Below are positions 26,624-36,678 of a stretch of DNA of 64,000 nt, piece after piece (the stretch's first letter is position 1; each line of letters begins with the position of its first letter). A program made the position numbers and the translations under genes. Under the pieces are notes generated by a model. The model saw nothing but the letters and a program-made list of their open reading frames with translations. It was not told the DNA's origin and made no database searches. Where the stretch lies: positions 2,604,001 through 2,668,000 of the forward strand of contig NZ_CP052909.1 in NCBI RefSeq assembly GCF_014295415.1, written 5' to 3'. This stretch comes from Constantimarinum furrinae (lineage in GTDB: Bacteria > Bacteroidota > Bacteroidia > Flavobacteriales > Flavobacteriaceae).

Positions 26624-27696
26624 ATTGAAGTATATAACTGAATATGACTTTGAATCATTTTATCTAAACTGTACATTTTTGCTCGCTGCGCACAAGAAAT
26701 AGCAGTCTCTTTGTAATACTTTGAGTCACTTAGCAACAAATTAATATGACTGGCCAGATCGACCGGGTCTGCGTGTTCAAACAATACCCCGGCGCCATGG
26801 ACCAAAGTACTAAGTCCGAATACTTTAGAAGCCACCAACGGAGTTCCCGACGCCATGGCCTCGATTCCCGACAAAGATAATCCTTCATGATGTGAGGACA
26901 TAACAGCGAGGTCTGCCATTTTCAGTAATTGAGGCACATCGGATCGTATACCTAGAAAGTGTACGCGTTTTGAAATGTCTAATGTGGCTGTAAGTTCTTT
27001 CATTCTTAGGATCTCGGGACCATCTCCAACCAATAAGAGTTGTACAGGAACCGAAATAAACGGGATCGCCCGTAGCAGAGTTTCCTGATCTTTCTGTTTT
27101 GAAAAACGAGCTACTTGAATTATGATCTTCTCTCCGTTCGCAACAAAATCCATTCTATTGGCAGGAGTTGCACTGTTCAATTTATTGAAATCCACCCCGT
27201 TTGGTATCTTCTTGAATTTAGTATTTCGGACGCGAAGATGTCGTTTAAGTAATAATTTTACTTCAGTAGAAATTACCACAACTTTCGAATATTTCCTGTA
27301 TACCCATCGATCGATTAGCTTATAAAGTAAGTTCTTTCGGCGTCGGTTAGAAGTACTGTGCTCGGTAAAGATCAATTTTGTCTTGGAGAGCGAGAGCACT
27401 TTAGCGATTGCAACCCAATAAAGAGCAGGGAAAAGATGCACATGAACCAGATCGTATTTTTTTAAATACCGCATGATCTTGAAAATATGAAATGGATTGT
27501 AAACACTACCTCCTCCCAAATACATGATCTTACAACAATGTTTTTCTTCCAGTTCAACCAAAAAGGGGTGCTGATTCCCGTTGAGTAAAAGCAATTCTAC
27601 GTCAATTCCCTTTTCCACAAATTTAGGAACGGATTCCAGTATAATCTTTTCAGCTCCACCCGTTGCTAAACTATTAATTACCTGAAGAACCTTCAT
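26605..27696 (-). CDS. GT4 glycosyltransferase
   Basis: 363 residues, GT-B fold of the GT4 class: VINSLATGGAEKIILE at the N-terminus (typical acceptor loop), HVHLFPALYW, IIQVARFSKQKDQETLLRAI, and SSHHEGLSLSGIEAMASGTPLVAS holding the donor-binding Glu pair. It acts on the lipid-linked repeat at the cytosolic face. The gene follows the Wzy candidate by 12 bases and overlaps the next GT4 gene. Confidence 0.88.
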   Translation of the reverse strand: MKVLQVINSLATGGAEKIILESVPKFVEKGIDVELLLLNGNQHPFLVELEEKHCCKIMYLGGGSVYNPFHIFKIMRYLKKYDLVHVHLFPALYWVAIAKVLSLSKTKLIFTEHSTSNRRRKNLLYKLIDRWVYRKYSKVVVISTEVKLLLKRHLRVRNTKFKKIPNGVDFNKLNSATPANRMDFVANGEKIIIQVARFSKQKDQETLLRAIPFISVPVQLLLVGDGPEILRMKELTATLDISKRVHFLGIRSDVPQLLKMADLAVMSSHHEGLSLSGIEAMASGTPLVASKVFGLSTLVHGAGVLFEHADPVDLASHINLLLSDSKYYKETAISCAQRAKMYSLDKMIQSHIQLYTSICQNQN

Positions 27697-27708
27697 AAGA
27701 GCTTAGAG

Positions 27709-28878
27709 TTAGGGAGTTCCGGAATTAGCTGTTCTATTCTGAATGCTATAAGAAAATGCCCATAGGCAAAGAAAGAGCAATGCCGGGATAAACATATTCT
27801 TTTGTCTAAGCATAATTCCAAGATTCCCAAGAATAAGCGAAAATGAAATAACACCAAGGATAAAAAATATAAACAGGCTTTTAAAAAAATAGCTGGCCTT
27901 AAAAAATAGCTTGATAGGATTCAGCCAAATAAATTTAGCTGTTAAGATCAATAACAACAAGTTTTCCAGTGAAGCAATTATTGCGAGAACACCATTCACG
28001 TCAAAAAACAAAGGTCGGAATAAAAAGGTGAATACTTTTAACGGAAAAGAATAGCTGGAAATATCCACTCCGGTTCCTGTGTGACTTCGGCTCAATTTAG
28101 ATACCTTGTCTTCAGAATAGCTTGAAATCGTTTCCAAATCGAAGTTTTCAATGCGAAGATAAAGCATAATGGTATCAAAAAAACCAACAAAGGCACCTAC
28201 GAGAATAATGAAAAAGAAGATCTTAACATACACCTTTAGACCTCCATCCAGTATGTAGCCTATTCCGAAGGACAACAACAGAAATGCAGCTATATGCGGT
28301 CGCGTAAAATAAACAAGAAACATAGCCAAAAGAATCTTTATCAAATGCTTTTTCGGCTGTTGCATCGCATAGAAAAAAATAGCAATACAAAAAAACATAA
28401 GCGTATCCTTCCCTACTCCTGCTGTCCAGAAATGCAAATTGGGTAGAAAGAATATAAATGGGAAAAGATTAAGTTGAAAAAGTTTGCTGTTAAAAGCAAT
28501 TCGCTGCTTGAATATTACATAAAAGAATAAAAAGCCTATATAGCCTAAGAGTGCATAGGCTACTGATCCGGTGAGAAAAGATAACTCGAACAGCTTACTG
28601 GGAATGTAATTTAATACATACATAAAATAGGTTCCAAAGCCCAATGAAAAGTAGTCGGCCATGGTCATATTCGGGTTTACTTCAAACTCTGTCCAATATG
28701 TAATTGCATCTCCTCCATTGGCCAAAACATAGAAGTAAAAGGCCACACAAATCACAAGATGATAGGCCCATAACAAATTCAATGTCTTGGAGTCACTTTT
28801 ATCCAGTTGATGCCGAAACAAATATTTCGCCTTAAAGCCAAGGAATAGTAAAATTATGATCAGGCAAATATCCAGCAC
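27709..28878 (-). CDS. Polytopic membrane protein, Wzy-type polymerase candidate
   Basis: 389 residues with about ten hydrophobic segments and short loops. There is a larger loop around 255-290 (SSYSEDKVSKLSRSHTGTGVD). The pattern GVGKDTLMFFCIAIFFY, FTRPHIAAF with a conserved Arg, and a late GNLGIMLRQKNMF with Arg is what I associate with EpsG/Wzy-like polymerases of Bacteroidota. No other polymerase candidate is in the locus, which supports the role by elimination. Sequence conservation in this class is poor, so function is inferred. Confidence 0.65.
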   Translation of the reverse strand: MLDICLIIILLFLGFKAKYLFRHQLDKSDSKTLNLLWAYHLVICVAFYFYVLANGGDAITYWTEFEVNPNMTMADYFSLGFGTYFMYVLNYIPSKLFELSFLTGSVAYALLGYIGFLFFYVIFKQRIAFNSKLFQLNLFPFIFFLPNLHFWTAGVGKDTLMFFCIAIFFYAMQQPKKHLIKILLAMFLVYFTRPHIAAFLLLSFGIGYILDGGLKVYVKIFFFIILVGAFVGFFDTIMLYLRIENFDLETISSYSEDKVSKLSRSHTGTGVDISSYSFPLKVFTFLFRPLFFDVNGVLAIIASLENLLLLILTAKFIWLNPIKLFFKASYFFKSLFIFFILGVISFSLILGNLGIMLRQKNMFIPALLFLCLWAFSYSIQNRTANSGTP

Positions 28879-28955
28879 GAATTTTAGATTTGGTTGAAAA
28901 CTTGAGTAAACATATTAAAAATAAAGTTTCCGAGGGCGTGAAAGCGCTACCTCTT

Positions 28956-30188
28956 TTAACTGGTAAGCACCTCTATGCCCGATGCATAGGTTAGATTTTG
29001 CGATGTATACCGACGATTGTTCATATATTTTTCTGTGAGAGCCTCGTAATTCCCAAGGCACTTCTCCAGGGCATCTGCCAAACTATCAACATTAGAGGGT
29101 GTAAAGTTTATCGAAAGCGATTCGTTAACATTAACCTCCGTAACACTTTTAAAGGAGCCATTGATCACCAATTTCCCGGAAGCCAAGGCGTCAAGATATT
29201 TTACATGTATTATTAATTCTGAATATACATTCTGCTTATCGGGGCAGACAATAATATTGGCAAGATCCTGATAAGTTCTAAGTTCGTGATATTTTGTACG
29301 TCCCAGAAAAACGATCTTATCTTCCAATTTGAATTCATTTACCAGTTGCTGAGATTCTTCATACGTTGGTCCGTCGCCTATTAAAAACAACCTGGAATTA
29401 TACTTGGTGTGTACTTTCTGAAAAGCCCTTATCAGGTCCGGAACTCCTCCGGTCTTTTTAAAAGCTCCTGCAAAAAGTATGATCTTTTCATCCTCACTAA
29501 TTTCGAACTTAGTTTCCAACTCTCCTTTTAACTTTTCATCTACGATATCTAATCCTTCATTAGTAGACAAATAGTACGGAAGGATATAATTCCGTTTATA
29601 TGCTACTTCGGGATATTCATCAATAAAATAGCGTTCCATCTCTCCACTCGCAAAAATGAGTCCGTTGGCGTGTTGACAAACCTTTTTATCCAACAGATTG
29701 GAAACATAATATTTGGTTCTGAATTTTAGGGTTTTTAAAAGATCCTTTGCCTGTTCGGCCTGAAATTTAAATTCTAGGGTGGCCACCCCGTGAAGATCAT
29801 TAATATAACCTCTAATTACATTGTGATGCTTCAACCAATATCCAATTGAGTTATCCAGGTATTCAAAGAAAAAAATATTTTCTTCTTTAAACGGTTCCAA
29901 AACCGCTTGTAATCTTTTGAAGAATTTTGAATAAAAGAACCGCACTACTCCGGCCGAAAACAGTCCCAAAAGAAATTGAAATCGGCGTTTGTCATTGCGC
30001 GAAAATTTATACGCTATTGATATATGCTTTATCGACGGATGAAATCCATCTTTATTTTCAGCATTTGAAATAAAAATAACCTCCCGTCCGCTTTTAGCGA
30101 GTTCATTTAGAATTCCTTGCATACGAATTGTTCCGCCACCTTCGTTAACGAAATCATTCATAGAAAAGAAAACAAATCTTTTAGCCAT
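28956..30188 (-). CDS. GT4-like glycosyltransferase
   Basis: 410 residues. The donor-binding half is clear: KIILFAGAFKKTGGVPDLIRAFQKV, LFLIGDGPTYEESQQLV, and a degenerate C-terminal site (CPDKQNVYSELIIHVKYLDALASGKLV) where GT4 enzymes usually have EGFG...E. The N-terminal half starts FVFFSMNDFVNEGGGTIRMQGI, an acceptor-side loop. It is part of the repeat-unit assembly set. The altered EX7E region (YSELIIHVKYLDA) makes donor choice uncertain. Confidence 0.75.
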   Translation of the reverse strand: MAKRFVFFSMNDFVNEGGGTIRMQGILNELAKSGREVIFISNAENKDGFHPSIKHISIAYKFSRNDKRRFQFLLGLFSAGVVRFFYSKFFKRLQAVLEPFKEENIFFFEYLDNSIGYWLKHHNVIRGYINDLHGVATLEFKFQAEQAKDLLKTLKFRTKYYVSNLLDKKVCQHANGLIFASGEMERYFIDEYPEVAYKRNYILPYYLSTNEGLDIVDEKLKGELETKFEISEDEKIILFAGAFKKTGGVPDLIRAFQKVHTKYNSRLFLIGDGPTYEESQQLVNEFKLEDKIVFLGRTKYHELRTYQDLANIIVCPDKQNVYSELIIHVKYLDALASGKLVINGSFKSVTEVNVNESLSINFTPSNVDSLADALEKCLGNYEALTEKYMNNRRYTSQNLTYASGIEVLTS

Positions 30189-30195
30189 AATATTT

Positions 30196-31323
30196 TTATT
30201 TAAACAGGCCTTTTGCCTTCATTTCATCGATAGACTTAGAGTAATTGTCTTCATTGACTTCCTGAGATTGGACCCATTCCACGAACTTTGAAACTCCTGT
30301 CTTAAAATCATACCGGGGCGTAAATCCTAATTTTTCCTTGATCTTGGAGAGGTCGGCCACATTATGTCGAATATCACCCAAACGAAAATTACCCGTAACT
30401 TCTATGGATACAGGAGACTTATATTTTTCCTTCAAGGTGGTCGCCACGTCCATCACAGTGGTTTGTATACCCGACCCCACATTGAAAACCTCATAGTTTG
30501 CTTCCTCCATTTCGAGTCCGAGTACTGTTGCATTCACAACATCATCAATAAATACAAAATCACGGCTCTCTTCTCCATCTTCAAAGATGTTGATATCGTT
30601 ACCGTTTCTTATCTGAGTTGAAAAAATTGACAATATTCCGGTATAGGGGTTCTTTAACGATTGACCGGGTCCGTAAACGTTCTGATACCTAAAGGCCACT
30701 GCAGGAATATTAACAGATCGGCACACGTTGAGTACCATTTGCTCCTGATTTTGTTTGGTAATTCCGTATACAGAACTTGGATGAATTTTAGAGTTTTCGT
30801 CGGTTTTGGCTAAGGTTAGTTCCTTTCCGCATTGAGGACATTTGGGTTCAAAATCTCCTTGAAGTAAATGGGACTCCTCTCTTTCCACTGGATACACGTC
30901 TCCGTGAGTTTCACAACTATATTTACCTTCACCGTAGATGGCCCTAGATGAAGCTACGATCACTTTTTCAACATTATGTGGTTCATTTACAAGATGATCC
31001 AGTAACAAAGCGGTACCATTTATATTTACATCCACATATTTCTGAACCTCGTACATGGATTGACCGGTTCCTGTTTCAGCAGCAAGATGAACGACAACAT
31101 GCTGATCCTTCAATGCATTTTCCCAATCGGTTTTACGGCGAACATCTCCTTTTATAAAGTTGACTTTGTCCTTTATGGATTCATAAAGACTGGAGTTCTC
31201 TCCGTGGATCTGTTCTGAAAGTGAATCAAGAACAGTAATATTATATCCCTTTTCAATTAAGGTTAGTGCCAGATTGGATCCTATAAAGCCGGCTCCACCG
31301 GTGATCAAAACGTTCTTTTTCAT
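30196..31323 (-). CDS. NAD-dependent sugar epimerase/dehydratase with zinc-ribbon insertion
   Basis: 375 residues from ATG 31323; an in-frame TTG at 31338 is unlikely to be the start. Extended SDR: NVLITGGAGFIGSNLALTL binds NAD, and SSVYGITKQ carries the Tyr-x3-Lys pair. Between strands 6 and 7 there is an insert with C, H, CPQCGK (YSCETHGDVYP ... PKCPQCGKEL), a probable zinc ribbon that I associate with the rhamnose/talose-type 4-epimerase branch. It makes a nucleotide sugar for the polymer. It is flanked by glycosyltransferase genes 7 and 11 bases away. Confidence 0.85.
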   Translation of the reverse strand: MKKNVLITGGAGFIGSNLALTLIEKGYNITVLDSLSEQIHGENSSLYESIKDKVNFIKGDVRRKTDWENALKDQHVVVHLAAETGTGQSMYEVQKYVDVNINGTALLLDHLVNEPHNVEKVIVASSRAIYGEGKYSCETHGDVYPVEREESHLLQGDFEPKCPQCGKELTLAKTDENSKIHPSSVYGITKQNQEQMVLNVCRSVNIPAVAFRYQNVYGPGQSLKNPYTGILSIFSTQIRNGNDINIFEDGEESRDFVFIDDVVNATVLGLEMEEANYEVFNVGSGIQTTVMDVATTLKEKYKSPVSIEVTGNFRLGDIRHNVADLSKIKEKLGFTPRYDFKTGVSKFVEWVQSQEVNEDNYSKSIDEMKAKGLFK

Positions 31324-31334
31324 GAGTCTGTGTT

Positions 31335-32537
31335 TCAATTTTTAAATATGCGTTCGTAAATTTCCTGATACTTTTCAACCCCTTTATCCAATGAAAAGTA
31401 AGTTTCCGCGAGATTACGGCATCGATTAGATGTTGCCTGATTAAGAAGTGGGGTAATAACTTCTGAAAAATTATAAGTATCAAGCTCTTCAAAATCGATG
31501 ATCTTTCCAACTGAATACTGTTCGATATAATATTCGTGATCCCCTACATCCTTATTGGTAAGTACAGGTATGCCTGAAGCCAGCAGCTCCCCAAGTTTTG
31601 TTGCAGCTGAAGCTTTTTTGGAAAAATAGGGGTGAATATAGAACAGCGAAATATCAATTTCCTTCAGGCGTGAAGGCATTTCGGCAAAAGAGATCTTTTC
31701 AATCCTGTATTTTTCCGAAGGTATTTGATACTTGCTTAAAGTTTCTTTTATAAAGGCATGCTGATTGTATTGATCGTTATTGAAGATCAGGAAATTATAA
31801 TCCATAAACTCCCCGATCTTGGACAAAGTGATTGCTGTCTTTTCAAAATCGTACCAGCCCACAGCGGTACCAATATATCCTATAGTTATCGGCTTTTTGT
31901 ATTCTCTTTTATGCTGCACAAAGCGATCGAGATCTACACAGGTGGGGATGATCTCAATATTTTTTATGCTGTCTCCTCCTCGAAACAATTCGTTATTTAA
32001 CACTGTTGCTTTACCGCTTCGGGCGAGAATTACAATACCTCCGGCCTTCTTATACAATCTTTTTTCGAGTCGCTTCAGAAATTTGTACAAGAACTTACCT
32101 CGATCTAACGAACCGATATCGGCGCGTTCATCAAACCAGAAATTCCGGGTGTCGAACAGGTAAGTAACAGGGTAGAATTTTTTAACGAACCAAGCGGGAA
32201 TAGCGGTAATATAGCTTCGGCAATGAATATTGCGGAGCTTGTCTTTTCTTACAATTCCGAAAACTTTGGCGGTAAACCTAAAAAAATTAAGCAATTTCCC
32301 GATCTTACTTTCTCCGTAAGATATAGGGATCCATCGAATTCCTTTTTCTGAAAGTTGACTTTTAAGCAAGTCAAATTCGGCTTTGTTTTGAAGATCGGCA
32401 GGTTTTTCTAAAGACAGCAGGGTATACTCGTAAGTATTAGACAGTTTATAGACATAGCTCAATACCTGTGATGCTCCTAAAGGCTCCATCATTCCATTAT
32501 AACTTAAATAAAGGACTCTTTTTTTCATGAATGCCAT
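31335..32537 (-). CDS. GT4-like glycosyltransferase
   Basis: 400 residues, GT-B fold. N-terminal VLYLSYNGMMEPLGASQVLSYVYKL is typical of a GT4 acceptor domain; the C-terminal half has TIGYIGTAVGWYDFEKT and ASAATKLGELLASGIPVLTNKDVGD, the donor-site helix with an E. The start overlaps the asnB stop by 13 bases; ATG 32528 is a nearby alternative. Probable role is addition of one sugar of the repeat unit. Confidence 0.82.
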   Translation of the reverse strand: MAFMKKRVLYLSYNGMMEPLGASQVLSYVYKLSNTYEYTLLSLEKPADLQNKAEFDLLKSQLSEKGIRWIPISYGESKIGKLLNFFRFTAKVFGIVRKDKLRNIHCRSYITAIPAWFVKKFYPVTYLFDTRNFWFDERADIGSLDRGKFLYKFLKRLEKRLYKKAGGIVILARSGKATVLNNELFRGGDSIKNIEIIPTCVDLDRFVQHKREYKKPITIGYIGTAVGWYDFEKTAITLSKIGEFMDYNFLIFNNDQYNQHAFIKETLSKYQIPSEKYRIEKISFAEMPSRLKEIDISLFYIHPYFSKKASAATKLGELLASGIPVLTNKDVGDHEYYIEQYSVGKIIDFEELDTYNFSEVITPLLNQATSNRCRNLAETYFSLDKGVEKYQEIYERIFKN

Positions 32538-34387
32538 TTTTCATACCACATTTGGAAGACTAGGAGATACCATAATGTCTGGTAGTGCTTGGTCTCATCC
32601 AATAGTATGGCGCTTTTTATAGTACTGATGTCTTTGTGATTAAAAATACCTTGCTTATTAATAAATTCTTCGTTCAGGTAATACTCAATCTTTTCTGTAA
32701 GCTCGTTTTGAAGCCATCGCTTCATCGGAATTGCAAATCCCATCTTTGGTCGTTCCATTAAATCCTTCGGAACATGCTTATGTACGATCTCCGTTAAAAT
32801 AAACTTCTTAGAACCGTTGTTGTATTTAAAAGCATCGGGAAGCGTGGCTACATACTCAATAATTCTGTGATCCAACAGAGGTTCCCTACCTTCCAGACTT
32901 GCACTCATTGTCGCTCTATCCACCTTCGTTAATATATCATCCGGCAAATAGGTTTGATAATCATATTGCATCATCTTCGAAAGATCTCCCTCAATACTAT
33001 CGTTTTCAAAATTATTCACCATAGCCATAGAGTCTATAGAAGACTTTAGAAACAGACGATCCACTTCTTCGGGGTGAAGGCCGGAATTCAAAAGGTTTGC
33101 CAACTGATAGACCGAAGGATCCTTATACAGTTTTTTAATTCGCTTCCTTTTCTCACTATCTTTAATAAGAAGATTCATTATAACACCTAAATCAGCCGGA
33201 ATTTTTTTAATGGTGCGTAGCCGTTGAAGCTGTTTAAGGTAATCGTATCGGTTATACCCCCCAAATACTTCATCACCTCCATCTGCAGATAGCGCTACGG
33301 TAACTTGCTCTTTTGCAAATTTACTTAATAACATAGTGGGAATGGCGCTTGAATCCCCAAAGGGTTCGTCGAAAAAATGAGGAATTTGCTCTATAAGATC
33401 GAAAAGGTGATGTTCTTCACAATAGATCTCCGAATGATTTGTTCCAAGTCGGTTGGCTGTTTCTTTAGCAAATTTTGCCTCATTAAGATCCTGGTCTGCG
33501 ACTCCTATAGTAAAGGTGTTGATCTTCTTAGAAGTTTCAGTTTGCAACATAGCTGCCGTAAGTGTGCTATCGTATCCGCCACTAAGAAAAACACCTACGG
33601 GTACATCGGCAACCATCCGGTATTCGCAGGCACTTTTCAGAATGCCTTCTGTTTCGGTTTTTGCCTCTTCAAAATCGATCTTCAATTTTGGTTTTTCATA
33701 ATAGGTCTCGACGTTCCAGTATTTTTCAATTATGATTTCTTTACTGAAAGGATTGAAGTGCATTAGGCTTCCCGGCGGAAGCTTCTTAACCCGCTTATAA
33801 ATTGAATTTGGTGTAGGAATATAGCCGTACTGAATGTATTGCTTTACTTGTGAAATGTCGATCTCCTTTTCAAACCCAGGGTTTGCGTGAAAAGCCTTTA
33901 ATTCTGAAGCAAACATGAACAACGAGCCATCCCAGAAGTAATACAGTGGCTTTACTCCCGGCCGATCTCTGAAAATTTTAAGATCCTGAGTCCTTTTGTT
34001 AAAAATGGCGAAGGCAAACATTCCTATAAAATGATGTACACAATCGTTCTGCCATTGTTCAAAGGCGTGAAGGATCACTTCGGTATCGGAATCGGTTTTA
34101 AATTCATGTCCCAGCGCTATCAACTTAATTTTAAGTGCTTTGTAATTATAGATCTCACCATTAAATACAATGACCCAATCATTATAATGCATTGGCTGAT
34201 TTGCATGGGTGGAAGTATCTATGATGCTTAAGCGGCGATGTCCCATACCAAGATTGTACGCATTTTCTGCATTAAAATAAATTGCGCCGGCATCAGGACC
34301 ACGGTGAAGCAGTGTATCACTCATTTTGGTGATATTCTCTGCTGTGCAAGTCTTTGAAAAATCAATAAATCCGGAAATTCCACACAT
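32525..34387 (-). CDS. asnB: Glutamine-dependent asparagine synthetase-like amidotransferase
   Basis: 620 residues. Class II glutaminase domain with the N-terminal catalytic Cys (MCGISGF, C2), LLHRGPDAG and GHRRLSIID. The synthetase domain (about 210-610) has the PP-loop VGVFLSGGYDSTLTAAML. It could make asparagine, but AsnB-like proteins inside O-antigen and capsule loci (such as WbpS) amidate uronic acids. Its place between glycosyltransferase and acyltransferase genes supports that role here. No uronate-making dehydrogenase is visible in the window. Confidence 0.88.
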   Translation of the reverse strand: MCGISGFIDFSKTCTAENITKMSDTLLHRGPDAGAIYFNAENAYNLGMGHRRLSIIDTSTHANQPMHYNDWVIVFNGEIYNYKALKIKLIALGHEFKTDSDTEVILHAFEQWQNDCVHHFIGMFAFAIFNKRTQDLKIFRDRPGVKPLYYFWDGSLFMFASELKAFHANPGFEKEIDISQVKQYIQYGYIPTPNSIYKRVKKLPPGSLMHFNPFSKEIIIEKYWNVETYYEKPKLKIDFEEAKTETEGILKSACEYRMVADVPVGVFLSGGYDSTLTAAMLQTETSKKINTFTIGVADQDLNEAKFAKETANRLGTNHSEIYCEEHHLFDLIEQIPHFFDEPFGDSSAIPTMLLSKFAKEQVTVALSADGGDEVFGGYNRYDYLKQLQRLRTIKKIPADLGVIMNLLIKDSEKRKRIKKLYKDPSVYQLANLLNSGLHPEEVDRLFLKSSIDSMAMVNNFENDSIEGDLSKMMQYDYQTYLPDDILTKVDRATMSASLEGREPLLDHRIIEYVATLPDAFKYNNGSKKFILTEIVHKHVPKDLMERPKMGFAIPMKRWLQNELTEKIEYYLNEEFINKQGIFNHKDISTIKSAILLDETKHYQTLWYLLVFQMWYEKWHS

Positions 34388-34463
34388 AGGTCGTGTTCTC
34401 AGTTACAAATTATTATATAAACAAATTACAGTGTTGTGCATGTTACCTTTGGTTTCGCTGTTC

Positions 34464-34916
34464 TTAAGAGTCAATTGACTTAATTAGTCGGGCAGGATTT
34501 CCTCCAATAATACTATGTGACGGAAAGTCTTTGGTTACTACACTTCCGGCTGCTACAATGCTGTTTTTTTTAATGGTAACACCCGGAAGAATGATTGCTC
34601 CGGCTCCAATCCAAACATCGTCCTCTATTTTTACAAAGGACGAAATATGAGGAACATTCGATGTTGTAAATAATTTTTCGGGATCCAATCCGCTATCGAA
34701 GATCATTGCCCGTGTAGATAACGTAACACGTTCTCCAATCTCGACTCTATCCCGTCCCTGAATATACACCCCGTAATTAATCACAGAGTCCCTGCCAATT
34801 TTGATGTTCTTATAATTTCCGATCTTAAATTTTCCGTATACGTGTACACGACTCCCAAACAAAATGCTTGCGTACAATGAAAGCACTCTATAATATATTT
34901 TTCTGAATATTCGCAT
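34464..34916 (-). CDS. Left-handed beta-helix acyltransferase (WcaF/Maa type)
   Basis: 150 residues. Hexapeptide repeats run from about 28 to 140 (for example [49 protein letters not shown]). The end GGNPARLIK is the usual cap of sugar O-acetyltransferases. It likely acetylates a sugar of the repeat unit using acetyl-CoA. It is separated from asnB by 76 bases and from the upstream flippase by 9. Confidence 0.85.
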   Translation of the reverse strand: MRIFRKIYYRVLSLYASILFGSRVHVYGKFKIGNYKNIKIGRDSVINYGVYIQGRDRVEIGERVTLSTRAMIFDSGLDPEKLFTTSNVPHISSFVKIEDDVWIGAGAIILPGVTIKKNSIVAAGSVVTKDFPSHSIIGGNPARLIKSIDS

Positions 34917-34925
34917 AGACTAAAA

Positions 34926-36395
34926 TTATTGATCCCTTCTGTTTACAAAATTTATACTTCGGTGAGCTACCATGGATCTCAGATCAATCAACTCGTTCAT
35001 TTTAAACATTTTAGATAATACTATATAAAGCAGAACACTCACTGTGGTTCCTATTAACAATACGGTAAAATTGCCTAGACCATAGGAAGTCAAAAGACCG
35101 TAGACATAATAAAGTACGGCTCCAACGAATACATTGAGAAGCAAAATAGGAATGAGGTCTGCAAGCTGTTTTAGAAAATGATAACCCATCACTCTTGACA
35201 AGTAAAATGAATTTAAGAGAAATGAAACGAAATAAGCCGCTACCTGACTCCATAAAAGAGCAATTATACCCACTTTAAACGTTGCGATAATTCCTATAAC
35301 GATAAAGAGCTTATTAATAAATCCCAGATACAAGTACAGATCACTCCTTCCCTTTACTTTAAATATTACCATATTAAATACCACCAAAGGATGTAATATC
35401 CCTGCAAAACATAATATTTGGAGATAAGGTAATGCAGGTAGCCACTTTTCAGTAAACAGAAAAGTAATTGCCGGTGCTGCAAGTATAATTAGACATACCA
35501 TAATGGGTGTTAACACGAACATCATGAGCAATAACATGCGCCTGTATACCGTGAGCATCTTTTCGGCATCGTCCTGAATACTCGAGAAAATAGGATAGGC
35601 CACTTTATTGATCGCACCGTAAATGTTGGACACGGGAACCTGCTTTAAAGTGTTGGCTTGCGTATAATATCCTACCTGGGCCACTGCAAAGTTCTTCCCA
35701 ATAAAAATATTGAAAATATTAGCAAAGATGCTGTTCAATATCTCCATTAAAGCGATCTTATAACCAAAAGAAAAATGATGCTTTACTCGCCCCCATTGTA
35801 ATGATAACGTAGGTTTCCAGCTTGCATAGAACCACAGTTGAACAGATATTAAAAAGGCCTTGACAAGCGCCATATAAACCAAACTCCATACCCCATAACC
35901 GTGATATGCCATGGTTAAGCCCACAATACTGGATATGATAAGCGCCGGAATTACAATTGCGATCTGCCGTTTAAACCTCAATTCCTTTACAAGGATGGCA
36001 TTTTGAACAGCCGTAAAAGCAGATATAACAAAAGTTAAGCTAAATACTCTTATAATGTTGGTTAATACCTCCTGATCGTAAAATTTAGCAATAAAAGGTG
36101 CAGAGACATATACCAGGGCGTAAACCGCAATACTGCTTATTAAATTAACGTAAAACACTGACGAAAAATCGTGAGTATCGGGATCTTTGGTTCGTATCAA
36201 GGATTCGGTCATCCCTCCTTCCAATAAAACCACTCCTATACTTATAAAAACGTAGATCATCCCCATTAATCCGAAGTCCTCCGGCAGGATCATACGTGTC
36301 ATAAAAATGATCACCACAAAATTAATCCCCTGCGAACTAAACTGCTGCAATAAAGACCATAAGGCATTAGATCTTGCTATATTACCAAGGCTCAT
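34926..36395 (-). CDS. Wzx-like flippase / MOP-family exporter (copy 1)
   Basis: 489 residues, about 12-14 hydrophobic segments. N-terminal SNALWSLLQQFSSQGINFVVIIFMTRMILPEDFGLMGMI is the polysaccharide-type MOP signature, as are FAVAQVGYYTQANTLKQVPVSNI and ISSIQDD. It flips Und-PP-linked repeats across the inner membrane. A second MOP gene of identical length lies at 40294-41763, and the two share the general layout but clearly differ in sequence. Upstream is a 283-base gap that may hold a promoter. Confidence 0.9.
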   Translation of the reverse strand: MSLGNIARSNALWSLLQQFSSQGINFVVIIFMTRMILPEDFGLMGMIYVFISIGVVLLEGGMTESLIRTKDPDTHDFSSVFYVNLISSIAVYALVYVSAPFIAKFYDQEVLTNIIRVFSLTFVISAFTAVQNAILVKELRFKRQIAIVIPALIISSIVGLTMAYHGYGVWSLVYMALVKAFLISVQLWFYASWKPTLSLQWGRVKHHFSFGYKIALMEILNSIFANIFNIFIGKNFAVAQVGYYTQANTLKQVPVSNIYGAINKVAYPIFSSIQDDAEKMLTVYRRMLLLMMFVLTPIMVCLIILAAPAITFLFTEKWLPALPYLQILCFAGILHPLVVFNMVIFKVKGRSDLYLYLGFINKLFIVIGIIATFKVGIIALLWSQVAAYFVSFLLNSFYLSRVMGYHFLKQLADLIPILLLNVFVGAVLYYVYGLLTSYGLGNFTVLLIGTTVSVLLYIVLSKMFKMNELIDLRSMVAHRSINFVNRRDQ

Positions 36396-36678
36396 AAGGC
36401 GATAGTTTCCTTTTTTGAATTGTTAGTAACCAAGGTCCCAACAACGGTTTGTTTTAATTTATCCTTTCGATCGGGCTTCGTGCAACATGATAATGTTACA
36501 TCGCTTGGGGAGTGTATTAAAAATACAAAGGCGATACCGCGATAGCCATTTCAAGCAGCGGCAAAGTTACTATAAAGAATCGTTTTTACCATAGAAATTA
36601 TAGTCAATTTAAAGCTGATAAAAAGTTGTATTTCAATATATTACGGCGAGTTGACCGATTAAAATTGTCTTTCCCTTA
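36396..36678. other. 283-base gap between flippase and sulfotransferase genes
   Basis: No coding frame of note is visible. On the minus strand a TAACTTTG -7-like box (36562-36569) lies about 165 bases before the flippase ATG, without a -33 TTG. The gap splits the polysaccharide locus into two blocks and could hold an internal promoter or the scar of an exchange event. Confidence 0.3.

Noticed and set aside
36396-36678. Hidden gene or tRNA in the 283-base gap
   Set aside because: No open frame with family resemblance, no cloverleaf pattern; only a weak -7-like box.
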